Of a DNA stretch of 64,000 nucleotides, positions 46,412 through 55,553 are shown piece by piece; positions within the stretch are counted from its first letter, which is position 1; every line of letters starts with the position of its first letter. Source of the DNA: Sphingomicrobium sp. XHP0239 (GTDB lineage: Bacteria; Pseudomonadota; Alphaproteobacteria; Sphingomonadales; Sphingomonadaceae); contig NZ_CP154608.1 of NCBI RefSeq assembly GCF_039555325.1, positions 1,054,001 through 1,118,000 of the forward strand. Reading direction: 5' to 3'. The translations under genes and the position numbers were made by a program. The notes beneath the pieces are model-generated. The model was given only the letters and a program-made list of their open reading frames with translations, ran no database searches and was not told the DNA's origin.

Positions 46412-47012
46412 CCTCGTTCCCCGTGAAGCGCGGCATGATCCGTCCCCCCTCGGCATCGATCCCCGATCGCGCAAACACCTTGCGTACGGTGAGCGCGAGA
46501 ATCTTCACGTCGAGCCAGAAGGAGCGATGATCGACGTACCAGACGTCGAGCGCGAATTTCTGCGGCCAGGTAATCGCGTTGCGCCCGTTGACCTGCGCCC
46601 ACCCGGTGATGCCGGGCCGGACTTCGAACCGGCGTTTCTGTACGGGCGAATAGAGTGGGTAGTAATCGTGCAGGAAGGGGCGCGGCCCCACGACACCCAT
46701 GTCGCCTCGCGCGACATTCCAGAGCGAGGGAAGCTCGTCGAGGCTGAGCGAACGGAGCAGGCGCCCGAAACTCGTCAGCCGCTGTTCGTCGGGAAGCAGC
46801 GCTCCCGAAGCGTCGCGTTCATCGGTCATGCTCCGGAACTTGAACAGGTCGAATTCGCGGCCGCCGAAGCCGGTTCGCGGCTGTCGGAAGATGATCGGAC
46901 TGCCGAGCTTGAGGCGCACGAGCACCGCGATGACAAGCATCAGTGGCAGAGCGAGGGGGAGCGCCAGCAGAAGCGCCAGCAAATCTCCCAGTCTGGCAAT
47001 CCGTTCATGCAT
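46404..47012 (-). CDS. PglC-like undecaprenyl-phosphate phosphoglycosyltransferase
   Basis: A 202-residue monotopic phosphoglycosyltransferase that should load the first sugar phosphate on undecaprenyl phosphate. It has one N-terminal hydrophobic re-entrant segment (LLALLLALPLALPLMLVIAV), the catalytic loop SLSLDELPSLWNVARGDM with Asp-Glu, VVGPRPFLHDYYPLYSP and GITGWAQVNGRNAITW. Its small size and C-terminal IMPRFTG match the PglC/WcaJ-small type rather than the large polytopic type. It overlaps the downstream aminotransferase by eight bases and the upstream aldo/keto-reductase-like gene by eight. Confidence 0.92.
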   Translation of the reverse strand: MHERIARLGDLLALLLALPLALPLMLVIAVLVRLKLGSPIIFRQPRTGFGGREFDLFKFRSMTDERDASGALLPDEQRLTSFGRLLRSLSLDELPSLWNVARGDMGVVGPRPFLHDYYPLYSPVQKRRFEVRPGITGWAQVNGRNAITWPQKFALDVWYVDHRSFWLDVKILALTVRKVFARSGIDAEGGRIMPRFTGNEDG

Positions 47013-47739
47013 CGATCAGCGCCTCGGCCTGCTCTCGCCGGGACAGCGACACGATGGCCGCTTCGACGCCGGGTCGGTCGAGCGCGTGGCTGAATTGGGA
47101 TGTCGGCGACACGTCGCCGTCCAGCGCCTTGCCGGCAGCGAACGGCCTGATGACGAGGGTCGGAAGATCGCGAAGATGCGCCCGGTCGATCGCGGGATCA
47201 AGCTCGGTTTCCAGCGCATTGCGATACACGACGAGGCCGTCGAGCGGCAGCGTATCCAGCGCCTCCAAGGCAAAATCCAGCGTGTAGGGGAAACAGAGGA
47301 AACGACCGATGGCGCCCTCTTTCTTGAGCGCGGCGATTTCGGCTTCGATGGCCTTCGCATCGTCGCGCATGGCATCGATCCGCGAGGGATCGTCGTCGAG
47401 GCCCGGCCGCCACATCCATTGAAGATCTGCGATCGTCTCGATCCCCAGTCCCTCGCAATATTCCTCGATCCGGTGGCGCAATCGATCGCCATCGAACCCG
47501 TCTTCGTCGAAATGGGGCGCGGCAAGCTTGGCCACGACGTCGAACGCGACGTCGGGCCGCCGGCGGCGCAACTCGGCGAAAATCGCGCAAGTCTGCGACC
47601 AGCTGTCATATTCGTGACTGACGTGCAGCTTGCGAACTCCCAGGTCCCAGAGGGCGCCGTAGAACTCGCCCCAGCCCGCGGTGTCGCGGTCATGCTCCAA
47701 CAGGCGCATCGTGCCCGCGATGATCTTCCGGGGTGCCAT
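47005..47739 (-). CDS. Aldo/keto-reductase-like protein of polysaccharide locus
   Basis: A 244-residue TIM-barrel-type protein. The AKR pattern is visible in KIIAGTMRLLEHDRDTAG, GVRKLHVSHEYDSWSQT, FDVVAKLAAP, DLPTLVIRPFAAGKAL and the late VEAAIVSLSRREQAEALIDA, but the canonical catalytic His (usually in DxxxxH after strand 4) is replaced (DLQWMWRP). It could be an atypical reductase or a fold relative without that activity. The start at ATG 47737-47739 gives the usual strand 1. It lies between an oxygenase gene and the phosphoglycosyltransferase. Confidence 0.68.
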   Translation of the reverse strand: MAPRKIIAGTMRLLEHDRDTAGWGEFYGALWDLGVRKLHVSHEYDSWSQTCAIFAELRRRRPDVAFDVVAKLAAPHFDEDGFDGDRLRHRIEEYCEGLGIETIADLQWMWRPGLDDDPSRIDAMRDDAKAIEAEIAALKKEGAIGRFLCFPYTLDFALEALDTLPLDGLVVYRNALETELDPAIDRAHLRDLPTLVIRPFAAGKALDGDVSPTSQFSHALDRPGVEAAIVSLSRREQAEALIDA

Positions 47740-47747
47740 GCGACAGG

Positions 47748-48563
47748 CTAGCGCGCCGCCTGCTCGTCCATCACACCGACATCGATGGCGCATTTGGTGA
47801 GGTGGCGGATCGAGGTTTCGTGCCCCGAAAAGGCATTGCGACCGTGCAGGACCTCGCGATCCTTCCACAGCACCGCGTCCCCCGGCTGCATGCGGATTTC
47901 GAGCAGTCGATCGCGGATCGCCGGACTGTTGGCGAGAAAGTCGAAATAGCGTTCGCGCAGCGCGGCGTCCCTTTCGTCAACGTCGTCGGCGACGCAATAG
48001 TAGTTCCAGTTGACCAGGGTCGGTGCGCCGCTGCGGTCGATGACCGGCTCCACACGCCGATCGCCCGAGCGCGCATGAGCGAGATCGTGATCGTCAAGCG
48101 CATCGAGAAGGTCGGGCGCTTCCTTGGCCAAAGCATCGACCAGGTCGTCGGCAGCGATGAAGATCGTCTCGCCCCCCTCGCCTGCCGCCGCGAAGCATAA
48201 CATCATCGTCGCATTGGGATAGGACGCGACATAGCTCCCGTCGGTATGGAGCGGCTGGGCGTTGGGCGAATGGCGATAGGCGTCGGGATGGTTCGGGTCG
48301 TAGCGAACATCGGTCCACAGCCCGCCGCTTCGCTGGGACTCCCGGTCGCCGAGCGTCACGTCCTCGGCCAGATGATGGGCGGTCCCGATGTCGGCGAGAT
48401 GGCGTTCGTACAGCGACCGCATCGACGGTTCGTCGGCAGGGCCGCCGCGGATCAGGAACACCTTGATGGCTGATTGCTCCCAGGCCTCGCGCAATTGCGC
48501 GAAGGTATCGGCCTCGCTCCCTTCGGCGAGGGTCGCGGTCCATAACATCTTCTCAACGCTCAC
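47748..48563 (-). CDS. TauD/TfdA-type Fe(II)/2-oxoglutarate-dependent oxygenase
   Basis: A 271-residue non-haem iron oxygenase. The HxD of the metal facial triad is in PLHTDGSYVASYPNATMM; the distal His is in REVLHGRNAF, followed by an Arg in SIRHLTKCAID that fits 2-oxoglutarate binding. It might hydroxylate a sugar, a lipid carrier or an attached amino acid. The ATG at 48561-48563 overlaps the upstream glycosyltransferase by 11 bases; an internal ATG at 48548 is an alternative. It belongs to the seven-gene minus operon. Confidence 0.85.
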   Translation of the reverse strand: MSVEKMLWTATLAEGSEADTFAQLREAWEQSAIKVFLIRGGPADEPSMRSLYERHLADIGTAHHLAEDVTLGDRESQRSGGLWTDVRYDPNHPDAYRHSPNAQPLHTDGSYVASYPNATMMLCFAAAGEGGETIFIAADDLVDALAKEAPDLLDALDDHDLAHARSGDRRVEPVIDRSGAPTLVNWNYYCVADDVDERDAALRERYFDFLANSPAIRDRLLEIRMQPGDAVLWKDREVLHGRNAFSGHETSIRHLTKCAIDVGVMDEQAAR

Positions 48564-49692
48564 GATTCAACTCCATCGCGTCCACCATGGCCTCGTTGAC
48601 CTTTGTGACATCAAAGCGCTCGCGCGCATAGTCCAGCGACGCCGCGCCCATTCGCTCGATCCGCTCGGGATTTTCGATCAATTCTCGCATGGCCTGAGCC
48701 AGCGCCGCGGCATTGCCGACCGGTACCATCGAACCGTTGACCCCAGGCCGCACCGTCTCGCGGCAGCCGGGCGCATCGGTCGTCACCACTGCCCGGCCCG
48801 TCGCCATCGCCTCCAGCGTCGAACGCGGCGTCCCTTCCCGGTAGCTCGGCAGCACGTAGACGTGACAGTTCGCAAGGTGCGGGCGAACGTCGTCGCTGGG
48901 TCCCAACCACTCGAGCGCCCCGTGGGCGTTCCAACTTTCCGCTTCTTCCCTCGAGACGGCGTCGGGATTGCTGTCCCGCGCTCCGACGAGAAGGAAACGG
49001 GCGTCGTGCCCCTCGCTTTTCAGCATCGCGGCGGCGCGCGCATATTCCCGTACGCCCTTCGCGGACAGCAGTCGGGAAATCATCAGGAATTGCAGCGGGC
49101 CGCCAGGCAATGGCTGCGGCGGGTAATGCGACAGATCCACGCCCGAACCACTGACGACCGTCACCGGAACCTTGGCGGGAAGGAGGTTCATCGAGGCAAA
49201 CAGCGCCGCATCGTCGGGGTTCTGGAAGATGATCGCGCTCGCCCGCGCCAGTGCAGCGCGATAAAGACGCCGGGCGACCCGCTGAACCGCGCCCCGCCGT
49301 CCCGTCGCTTCCCCGGTAAATGCATAGCCAAGGCCGGTGATCAGCGCAGTGCGACGCGGGATGCGCGCCAGCCAGCCGGCCAGCATTCCGTAGACAACAG
49401 GCTTGATCGTATAGGCGAGCAGATGCTGCGCTCCGATGCGGCGAAGGGTGGCCACCAGCTTGAAAAAGCCTCGTGCGTCGGACAGCGGATTGAGCCCGGT
49501 GCGATCGAGGTCGAGCGGCTCGACCGCGATCCCGTGACCGGTCAGGACGGCGCCGACATCGTCGTGCCTCGACAAGTCGGGGGCAAGGCAGGTCACGTCC
49601 AATCCCAGGTCGCGAAACCGAAGCAGTAGCGGCGATCGGAAATTGAGAAAGGATCGGGCATCCGAGGCGATGACGACGACGCGTTCAGCCAC
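48553..49692 (-). CDS. PglA-like glycosyltransferase family 4
   Basis: A 379-residue GT-B enzyme. The N-terminal SDARSFLNFRSPLLLRFRDL and YTIKPVVYGMLAGWLARIPR followed by LITGLGYAFTGE match the PglA/CapM group, which adds HexNAc to a bacillosamine-type lipid-linked sugar. The C-terminal domain has FLMISRLLSAKGVREYARAA and the EX7E region SYREGTPRSTLEAMATGRAV. The GTG at 49690-49692 overlaps the stop of the upstream Wzy-like gene by eight bases; the ATG further upstream would create a spurious arginine-rich leader. Confidence 0.9.
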   Translation of the reverse strand: MAERVVVIASDARSFLNFRSPLLLRFRDLGLDVTCLAPDLSRHDDVGAVLTGHGIAVEPLDLDRTGLNPLSDARGFFKLVATLRRIGAQHLLAYTIKPVVYGMLAGWLARIPRRTALITGLGYAFTGEATGRRGAVQRVARRLYRAALARASAIIFQNPDDAALFASMNLLPAKVPVTVVSGSGVDLSHYPPQPLPGGPLQFLMISRLLSAKGVREYARAAAMLKSEGHDARFLLVGARDSNPDAVSREEAESWNAHGALEWLGPSDDVRPHLANCHVYVLPSYREGTPRSTLEAMATGRAVVTTDAPGCRETVRPGVNGSMVPVGNAAALAQAMRELIENPERIERMGAASLDYARERFDVTKVNEAMVDAMELNRER

Positions 49693-50857
49693 GGGCGACA
49701 GTCGTGGGCATCGGCATCTGACGCGCATAGATCGTCCGCTGCGCGAAGGCATAACTGACCGCCGCGAGGATCCAGAACATGGCGAAGCGCGCCCCGTTGT
49801 GCGCGATGCCGTAGAGGAGGAAGCCGACCGTCATCGCTGCGGTCTGCCAGAAGCCGAAAGCCCGCCAGAGTTTGACGATCCAGTCGATGAGGAATCCGGC
49901 GAAGAGAAGAAGACCGATCACGCCATACTTGCCGAAGAAGGATGCGATGGTGCTGTGAATTTCATGTCCCACGACCTCGTGCGAACCGGCGGGTCCGAGC
50001 CCGAACAGGAAATGCAACGGATTGCCGTTCAACGAGGCGAAGTAGCCGCGCTCGGCGAAACTGTCGTCCTGCTGCTGGCCGATGTCGGACAAGCGCCGCA
50101 TGAAGGTCAGATCGTCGAAGACGCCGCTGAACAGGAAGAGGGTCAGCGCGACGAAACCGAGCGACAGGATCAGCATCGCCGCGATATCGCCGAGCTTTTC
50201 GCGCAGATAGGACTGAATGATCACGCCGAGCGCAAGATATTGCGCCAGCATCCCACTCTTTGACAGCGCGACCAACGACAGGAAGGTCGTGAGGACCAGA
50301 CCCGCGATGAGCAGCGCATCGCTGATCCGCCGGGTAAAGAAAAGCAAGGCGAGCATCGCCGTCGCCAGCACCGAGAAATAGGCCAGCTGGTTGGGATTCT
50401 GGAACGTGCCGACCGCGCGCTCGATCTGGCCCGTCAGGGTATAGTCTCCGGTGGCGACCAGAACCGTGACGGTGATGAACAGCGCGATGAGCAGCCCATT
50501 GCGGATGACGCGGTCGTTGGCGGGGTCGTAGGCCATCTGCCGGATCGCGAGGAAACTGAGGACCGGAAAGACCGTGAAGGCGACATCGTCGAAATAGGCG
50601 GGATTGCCCTCTTCAATCGTCACGCCGACGGCGGTTCGGACCAGCGCCACGAAACATAGCCAGCCGAGCAGATGGTCGGCCGGGACGAGGTGAACGGGCC
50701 GCGAGATTGCCGCGAGAATGAGGACGAGGGTCGCGAAATGACCGATCTGCGGCCCTCCCGCGGGGAGGATATAGACGGGACTGGTGGCGACCGCGAACAG
50801 CAGCACCCACTGAATGAAGGTCATCTGCCACGGTGCCGGACGCACCGCGGATTTCAT
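49685..50857 (-). CDS. Wzy-type polysaccharide polymerase/ligase membrane protein
   Basis: A 390-residue polytopic membrane protein with about ten hydrophobic segments. The periplasmic loop and Wzy_C-type residues are near GTFQNPNQLAYFSVLATAML and HFLFGLGPAGSHEVVGHEIH; the terminal helices include FWQTAAMTVGFLLYGIAHNG. It should polymerise repeat units. I chose the ATG at 50855-50857, which has AGGA seven bases before it, over one at 50890. It is the second protein of this class in the locus after 37600-40191, and lacks that protein's soluble extension. Confidence 0.83.
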   Translation of the reverse strand: MKSAVRPAPWQMTFIQWVLLFAVATSPVYILPAGGPQIGHFATLVLILAAISRPVHLVPADHLLGWLCFVALVRTAVGVTIEEGNPAYFDDVAFTVFPVLSFLAIRQMAYDPANDRVIRNGLLIALFITVTVLVATGDYTLTGQIERAVGTFQNPNQLAYFSVLATAMLALLFFTRRISDALLIAGLVLTTFLSLVALSKSGMLAQYLALGVIIQSYLREKLGDIAAMLILSLGFVALTLFLFSGVFDDLTFMRRLSDIGQQQDDSFAERGYFASLNGNPLHFLFGLGPAGSHEVVGHEIHSTIASFFGKYGVIGLLLFAGFLIDWIVKLWRAFGFWQTAAMTVGFLLYGIAHNGARFAMFWILAAVSYAFAQRTIYARQMPMPTTVARG

Positions 50858-50895
50858 GGCATGATCCTGATAGGAAAGGTCGCCGCGCATCGGGA

Positions 50896-52188
50896 TCAGA
50901 GCCGGAGCGTCGACTGGTCGGCCGCGAACCGTGCCTTAAGGTCGAAGAAGGGCGCGTCTTCGCGGGCATAGGCGCGCAGGCTATCGGCGCCCTGATCGAG
51001 GAAGATCTGGTGCGGCACGGCGAGGATCACGGCGTCATAATCGCCCGTCTCGGGTTTCTCCGTCATGGTGACGTCGTAGAGACGCTCCGCATCCGCGGCC
51101 TCGACCCACGGGTCGTGGATCTCCACCTCGGCACCGAACTGCTCGAGCTCCCGGACGACATCCACCACGCGCGTGTTGCGGACGTCGGGGCAATTTTCCT
51201 TGAAGGCGAGACCCAATACGAGGATCCGCGCTCCCTGCACATGCATGCGGCGTTTGAGCATTTCCTTCACCAGCCGGTTGGCGGCATAGGCTCCCATCGC
51301 ATCGTTCAATCGCCGCCCCGCCAGGATGATCTCGGGATGGTGGCCGATCGCTTCGGCCTTGTGAGTGAGATAGTAGGGGTCGACCCCGATGCAGTGCCCC
51401 CCGACAAGACCCGGACGGAAGGGCAGGAAGTTCCATTTCGTGCCCGCCGCCTCCAGTACCGCGAGCGTGTCGATGTCCATCTTGTCGAACAGAATGGCGA
51501 GTTCGTTCACGAGCGCGATGTTGAGATCGCGTTGCGTATTCTCGATCACCTTGGCCGCTTCGGCGACGCGGATCGACGGCGCCTTGTGCGTTCCGGCGGT
51601 AATGATCGATCGATAGAATTTGTCGATCAGTTCGGCGGCTTCGGGAGTCGAGCCCGCGGTCACCTTCATGATGCTCGGGAGGCGGTGTTCCTTGTCGCCG
51701 GGATTGATCCGCTCCGGACTGTAGCCGACGAAAAAGTCGCGATTGACCTTCAACCCCGATTTCTCCTCGAGGACGGGAACGCAATCCTCCTCGGTGCAGC
51801 CGGGGTAGACGGTGGATTCGTAGACCACGACATCTCCCGCCCTCAGGTGCGGACCGATCGTCCGGCTCGCGGCGAGCAGGGGACCGAGATCGGGACTGCG
51901 ATTGGCGTCGATCGGCGTGGGAACGGTGACGATATAGAAATTCGCCTCTGCGAGATCGCCCGCGTCGTGACTGAAACGCAGCCGATCGGCTTCGGCCAGT
52001 TCGTCGGGCTCTACCTCCAGCGTCGCATCGCGACCCTCGGACAGCGCGGCGATGCGGTCGGGATTGATGTCGAACCCGAGCGTTTCGCGCTGCTTGCCGA
52101 GCTCGACCGCCAGTGGCAGCCCGACATAGCCCAGTCCGATCACCGCCGGCTTGACCTCTTCAATCTGCATCATGTCGAACGAACCCAT
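50896..52188 (-). CDS. tviB: UDP-N-acetylhexosamine 6-dehydrogenase (TviB/WbpA type)
   Basis: A 430-residue NAD-dependent enzyme oxidising C6 of a UDP-N-acetylhexosamine to the uronic acid. The Rossmann motif is [20 protein letters not shown]; the sequence [31 protein letters not shown] and the catalytic-Cys motif [20 protein letters not shown] are strongly TviB-like. The ATG at 52186-52188 has GGAGGT eleven bases upstream; two later ATGs (52173, 52170) are possible. It heads the seven-gene minus operon and is divergent from the next glycosyltransferase. Confidence 0.95.
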   Translation of the reverse strand: MGSFDMMQIEEVKPAVIGLGYVGLPLAVELGKQRETLGFDINPDRIAALSEGRDATLEVEPDELAEADRLRFSHDAGDLAEANFYIVTVPTPIDANRSPDLGPLLAASRTIGPHLRAGDVVVYESTVYPGCTEEDCVPVLEEKSGLKVNRDFFVGYSPERINPGDKEHRLPSIMKVTAGSTPEAAELIDKFYRSIITAGTHKAPSIRVAEAAKVIENTQRDLNIALVNELAILFDKMDIDTLAVLEAAGTKWNFLPFRPGLVGGHCIGVDPYYLTHKAEAIGHHPEIILAGRRLNDAMGAYAANRLVKEMLKRRMHVQGARILVLGLAFKENCPDVRNTRVVDVVRELEQFGAEVEIHDPWVEAADAERLYDVTMTEKPETGDYDAVILAVPHQIFLDQGADSLRAYAREDAPFFDLKARFAADQSTLRL

Positions 52189-52219
52189 CTTTACGCGCCA
52201 CCTCCCCGCAAGGCAGGGA

Positions 52220-53191
52220 GTGTTCGAGGCGGCTCCTATCGGGTTTCGTCCGCAAAGACCACCATTTCGGAGGAAAACAGGTCCCCTGACCCGCATCGGC
52301 ATCACCCTGACCGGCCGCGCGTATCTCCCCGAAGCGCATGCCTATGCGCGTTATCTGGAGGCGCGCGGGCATGAGGCGCATTTGGTCACCTCGGCTCGTC
52401 ATATCGCAGAAGGCGACGTCGCGATCCTGTTTTCCGCCCGAGACATGCTCGATCGCTCGATCGTCGCGCGGCGGATACACGAATATCATAGCCTCAGCAT
52501 CGGGCGGCTGGCCTGGCTGAAGGACCGGGTCGCGACCTCTTCGCTGATCCCCGAACCCGCCGGGCTGATCCTTCAAGATGGTCTCAGCCATGACCGCTTC
52601 GCATCGCGTCTGCCGTCCGGTCCGCCGCGCTTCCGCCGTCCGATGGGGATCGACGACGCGATCTTCGACTGCGCTCGCGATCCGGACCCGGAGCCCGAGT
52701 TCGATCTCGTCTATTGCGGCTCGCTCGAACGGCGTCAGGGGCTGGCCGAGACGCTCGGGGCACTGGCGAAACGCGGTTTCACGATCCTGTGCGTCGGGTA
52801 TGTCGGAACGGGTCTCCCGATTGCCGAACTCGAACGATTGGGCGTGCGTTTTGCCGGACCGAGTTCGCGCGATGCCATTCCCGGCCATCTCGCATCGGCC
52901 CGCGCCGGTCTCAATTGGATGCCCGACATCGCTCCGCTCAACCGGCAGGAGAGCACGAAAATGGTCGAATATGCCGCCGCGGGTCTGCCGATCCTCTCGA
53001 ACCGCTACCCATGGGCCGAAGCGTTCGCGGCGCAGGAAGGCTCGGGCGTGACGTGGATCGATCGCGTTTATCGTCCCGACGATCTCGACGGACTGGAGCG
53101 TCCCTCTCTCGATCTCCGCCCGCGCGAATGGTTCGCCATGCTCGACCGTCTCGACTTTACCGGCTTCATCGAGGCGGCGGCCGCGCGTTAG
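52220..53191 (+). CDS. Putative glycosyltransferase (GT-B-like)
   Basis: A roughly 323-residue protein with features of a GT-B fold: [20 protein letters not shown] at the N terminus, [20 protein letters not shown], and a late [20 protein letters not shown] where the glutamates and the acceptor loop of GT4 enzymes would be. The start is uncertain. No ATG lies between 52175 and the conserved N terminus, so I use the GTG at 52220, although its ribosome-binding sequence is too close; a CTG at 52286 after GGAGG fits the conserved part better. It is divergent from the tviB-type gene. Confidence 0.7.
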   Translation: MFEAAPIGFRPQRPPFRRKTGPLTRIGITLTGRAYLPEAHAYARYLEARGHEAHLVTSARHIAEGDVAILFSARDMLDRSIVARRIHEYHSLSIGRLAWLKDRVATSSLIPEPAGLILQDGLSHDRFASRLPSGPPRFRRPMGIDDAIFDCARDPDPEPEFDLVYCGSLERRQGLAETLGALAKRGFTILCVGYVGTGLPIAELERLGVRFAGPSSRDAIPGHLASARAGLNWMPDIAPLNRQESTKMVEYAAAGLPILSNRYPWAEAFAAQEGSGVTWIDRVYRPDDLDGLERPSLDLRPREWFAMLDRLDFTGFIEAAAAR

Positions 53192-53231
53192 GCGCTTGCG
53201 CCGCGCCATCGCCGTGCCCATCCTGCCCCGC

Positions 53232-54404
53232 ATGTGGCTGTCGCCCCCCGCTCGTTCCCTCGCTCCGCGATTGCTCGCGCCCCTTGGTGCGCTGGGCGAT
53301 GCGGAACTATTGGACCTCATGGCGGACGACTGGGAGACCCTCAGTACCCGGTTCGAGGAGCATCGCGTCGCCGCGCTCGCGCATTGGTGCGCGCAGCAAC
53401 GCGGAGACCTCGACCGCCTTCCCGACGCGATCGTCTCACGCTGGGGAGAGGAGCGCGCCGGCCATACGATCCGCTCGCTGCACCTTCAGAGGCGGTTGAC
53501 CGAACTGGCGCGGCTGTTCGCGAGGGAGGGGTTGCAAGCCGTCGCCCTCAAGGGCGCCTATCTCGCCTTCTTCACCTATCCCGAACCCGCGCTTCGACCG
53601 ATGCGCGATCTGGATTTCGCCTTTCCAGACAAAACGCAGGCGGTGGCCGCATGGACGCTTCTTCGCCACGCGGGCTATACGCTCTATCAATCGTTCGAAG
53701 GCGACCCACGGGCCTTGCTCGATGAGAAGCACCAGCTTCCCACCCTCATCGCGCCTGACGGAGAAGTCGCGATCGAGGTGCAGCATCGCCTCTTTCACCA
53801 TGGCGCGCGGGACCCGGCGTTCGAAGCGCGTTTCTGGACCGATACGCAACAGAAATGCCTTCTCGATACCGCGATCCGCTTTCCCGCGCCGCACTGGCTC
53901 ACGCTTCACATCGTCGTGCACGGGGTGCGCGATCATCGCTTCGACAGCGGTCCCAACGTCATCGCCGATATCGCGATGCTGGACCGGGCGGGGGTGCTCG
54001 ATCGGGAACGCGTCGCATCGCTGGCGGAGGATTGGGGTGCGGGCGCGGAATGGTCGATGATCCGAGAACTGGTCGATGCCCAATGGGGCGAGAAATCGGA
54101 GAACTCTCCGGAACTCGTCGATGCATGGTCGCTGATGCTGGCGCCGCCGGAGACGGTCACCCGCGCCCGGCAGCGCAGCCGCGTGCTCGGTGGCACGGGC
54201 TCGAACCTGCGGCGAAAGCTGCTGCCGAACCGCGCGCTTCTGGAGGGTCGATACGGCGCCACGGGCCGATGGGGCCTGCTGGCCCATGCCGGCCGGCATT
54301 ATGCGCATCTCCTCCGCAATCGCCTGCCGGCAATGCTCGAAAGCGCCGAACCGGAAGTCGATGCGGCGATGCGGCGACTGGATGCGCGATTGCGCCAGCG
54401 TTGA
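53232..54404 (+). CDS. Nucleotidyltransferase family protein (PF14907 type)
   Basis: A protein of about 390 residues with the polymerase-beta-type nucleotidyltransferase pattern VALKGAYLAFFTYPEPALRP followed by MRDLDFAFPD, where the Asp pair binds metal. Such proteins are seen in exopolysaccharide loci with unknown substrates. The frame is open upstream to a TTG at 53196, immediately after the preceding gene; I use the first ATG (53232). The C-terminal 130 residues are basic and helical. The role in polymer modification is not known. Confidence 0.72.
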   Translation: MWLSPPARSLAPRLLAPLGALGDAELLDLMADDWETLSTRFEEHRVAALAHWCAQQRGDLDRLPDAIVSRWGEERAGHTIRSLHLQRRLTELARLFAREGLQAVALKGAYLAFFTYPEPALRPMRDLDFAFPDKTQAVAAWTLLRHAGYTLYQSFEGDPRALLDEKHQLPTLIAPDGEVAIEVQHRLFHHGARDPAFEARFWTDTQQKCLLDTAIRFPAPHWLTLHIVVHGVRDHRFDSGPNVIADIAMLDRAGVLDRERVASLAEDWGAGAEWSMIRELVDAQWGEKSENSPELVDAWSLMLAPPETVTRARQRSRVLGGTGSNLRRKLLPNRALLEGRYGATGRWGLLAHAGRHYAHLLRNRLPAMLESAEPEVDAAMRRLDARLRQR

Positions 54405-54471
54405 AAATCGGGAAAGAAACGGGCGTTAAGTTTCAGCGGCCCTTGCCGCCGGCCGGGAGTGAAGCGTTTCC

Positions 54472-55479
54472 ATGAGTATCCTCGTCACCGGAGCCGCCGG
54501 CTTCATCGGCAGTCATGTCGTCAAGTTTCTCCTCGCGCGCGGCGAGACGGTCGTCGGGATCGACAACCTCAATGCCTATTACGATCCGACGCTGAAGGAT
54601 GCGCGGCTCGAATCGATCGGAACACCGCGCGGCTTCACGTTCGAGAAAATGGATTTCTCGGATCGCGCCGCGATGGACGACCTCGCGAAGCGGCACCGGT
54701 TCGACGGGATCGTCCACTTGGGCGCGCAGGCGGGGGTCCGCCACTCGATCACCAACCCGCACGACTATGTCGACGCCAACCTCGTCGGTCATCTCAACCT
54801 GCTCGAACTCTCGCGGCACCAGGAGGTCGCGCACATGGTCTACGCCAGCTCGAGCTCGGTCTACGGCGGCAACACCAAGCTTCCTTTCAGCGTGGCCGAC
54901 CGCGTCGACCATCCGATCTCGCTCTATGCCGCGACCAAGCGCGCCAACGAACTGATGAGCGAAAGCTACACCCACCTCTATCGCGTGCCGATGACGGGGC
55001 TTCGCTTCTTCACGGTCTACGGGCCGTGGGGGCGTCCGGACATGGCGATGTGGATCTTCGCCAAGGCCATGTTCGCGGGCGAGTCCATCCGTCTCTTCAA
55101 CAAGGGGAAGATGCGCCGCGACTTCACTTATGTCGACGACATCGTCGCCGGGGTCGTCGCCTGTCTCGACCGCCCGCCCGCCGACGACGGCAGCGTCAAG
55201 CCGGGGGGAAGCGCGGGACCCCATTCGATTCACAACATCGGCAACAACCATCCCGAGGACATCGAGACGCTGATCGCAATTCTGGAACGGGAAACGGGCC
55301 GCGAGGCGCGCATCGAACTGGCGGAAATGCAGCCCGGCGACGTGCCCGCGACCTATGCCGACATCGATGCCTTTCACGCCGTCACCGGCTTTCGCCCCGC
55401 CACGAGCCTTGTCGACGGCGTGCACAAGTTCATCCGCTGGTATGCCGATTATCACGACATCGCCCTGCCGAAGGATTGA
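54472..55479 (+). CDS. UDP-glucuronate 4-epimerase-type NAD-dependent epimerase
   Basis: A 335-residue extended SDR. The dinucleotide motif is ILVTGAAGFIGSHVVKFL, followed by NLNAYYDPTLK (typical of LpsL/Cap1J UDP-GlcA 4-epimerases). The active-site Ser is in YASSSSVYGG and Tyr-Lys in SLYAATKRANELM. It should interconvert UDP-uronic acids (or UDP-HexNAcA) supplied by the 6-dehydrogenase. It has its own gap from the preceding gene and is the last recognisable gene of the polysaccharide locus. Confidence 0.93.
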   Translation: MSILVTGAAGFIGSHVVKFLLARGETVVGIDNLNAYYDPTLKDARLESIGTPRGFTFEKMDFSDRAAMDDLAKRHRFDGIVHLGAQAGVRHSITNPHDYVDANLVGHLNLLELSRHQEVAHMVYASSSSVYGGNTKLPFSVADRVDHPISLYAATKRANELMSESYTHLYRVPMTGLRFFTVYGPWGRPDMAMWIFAKAMFAGESIRLFNKGKMRRDFTYVDDIVAGVVACLDRPPADDGSVKPGGSAGPHSIHNIGNNHPEDIETLIAILERETGREARIELAEMQPGDVPATYADIDAFHAVTGFRPATSLVDGVHKFIRWYADYHDIALPKD

Positions 55480-55553
55480 GTGCGCAATCGTTGCCATATC
55501 GGACCAAATCGGGTAGGTAGTCCGTTAAGCATTTTCACAGTGGAGTTAAATGC

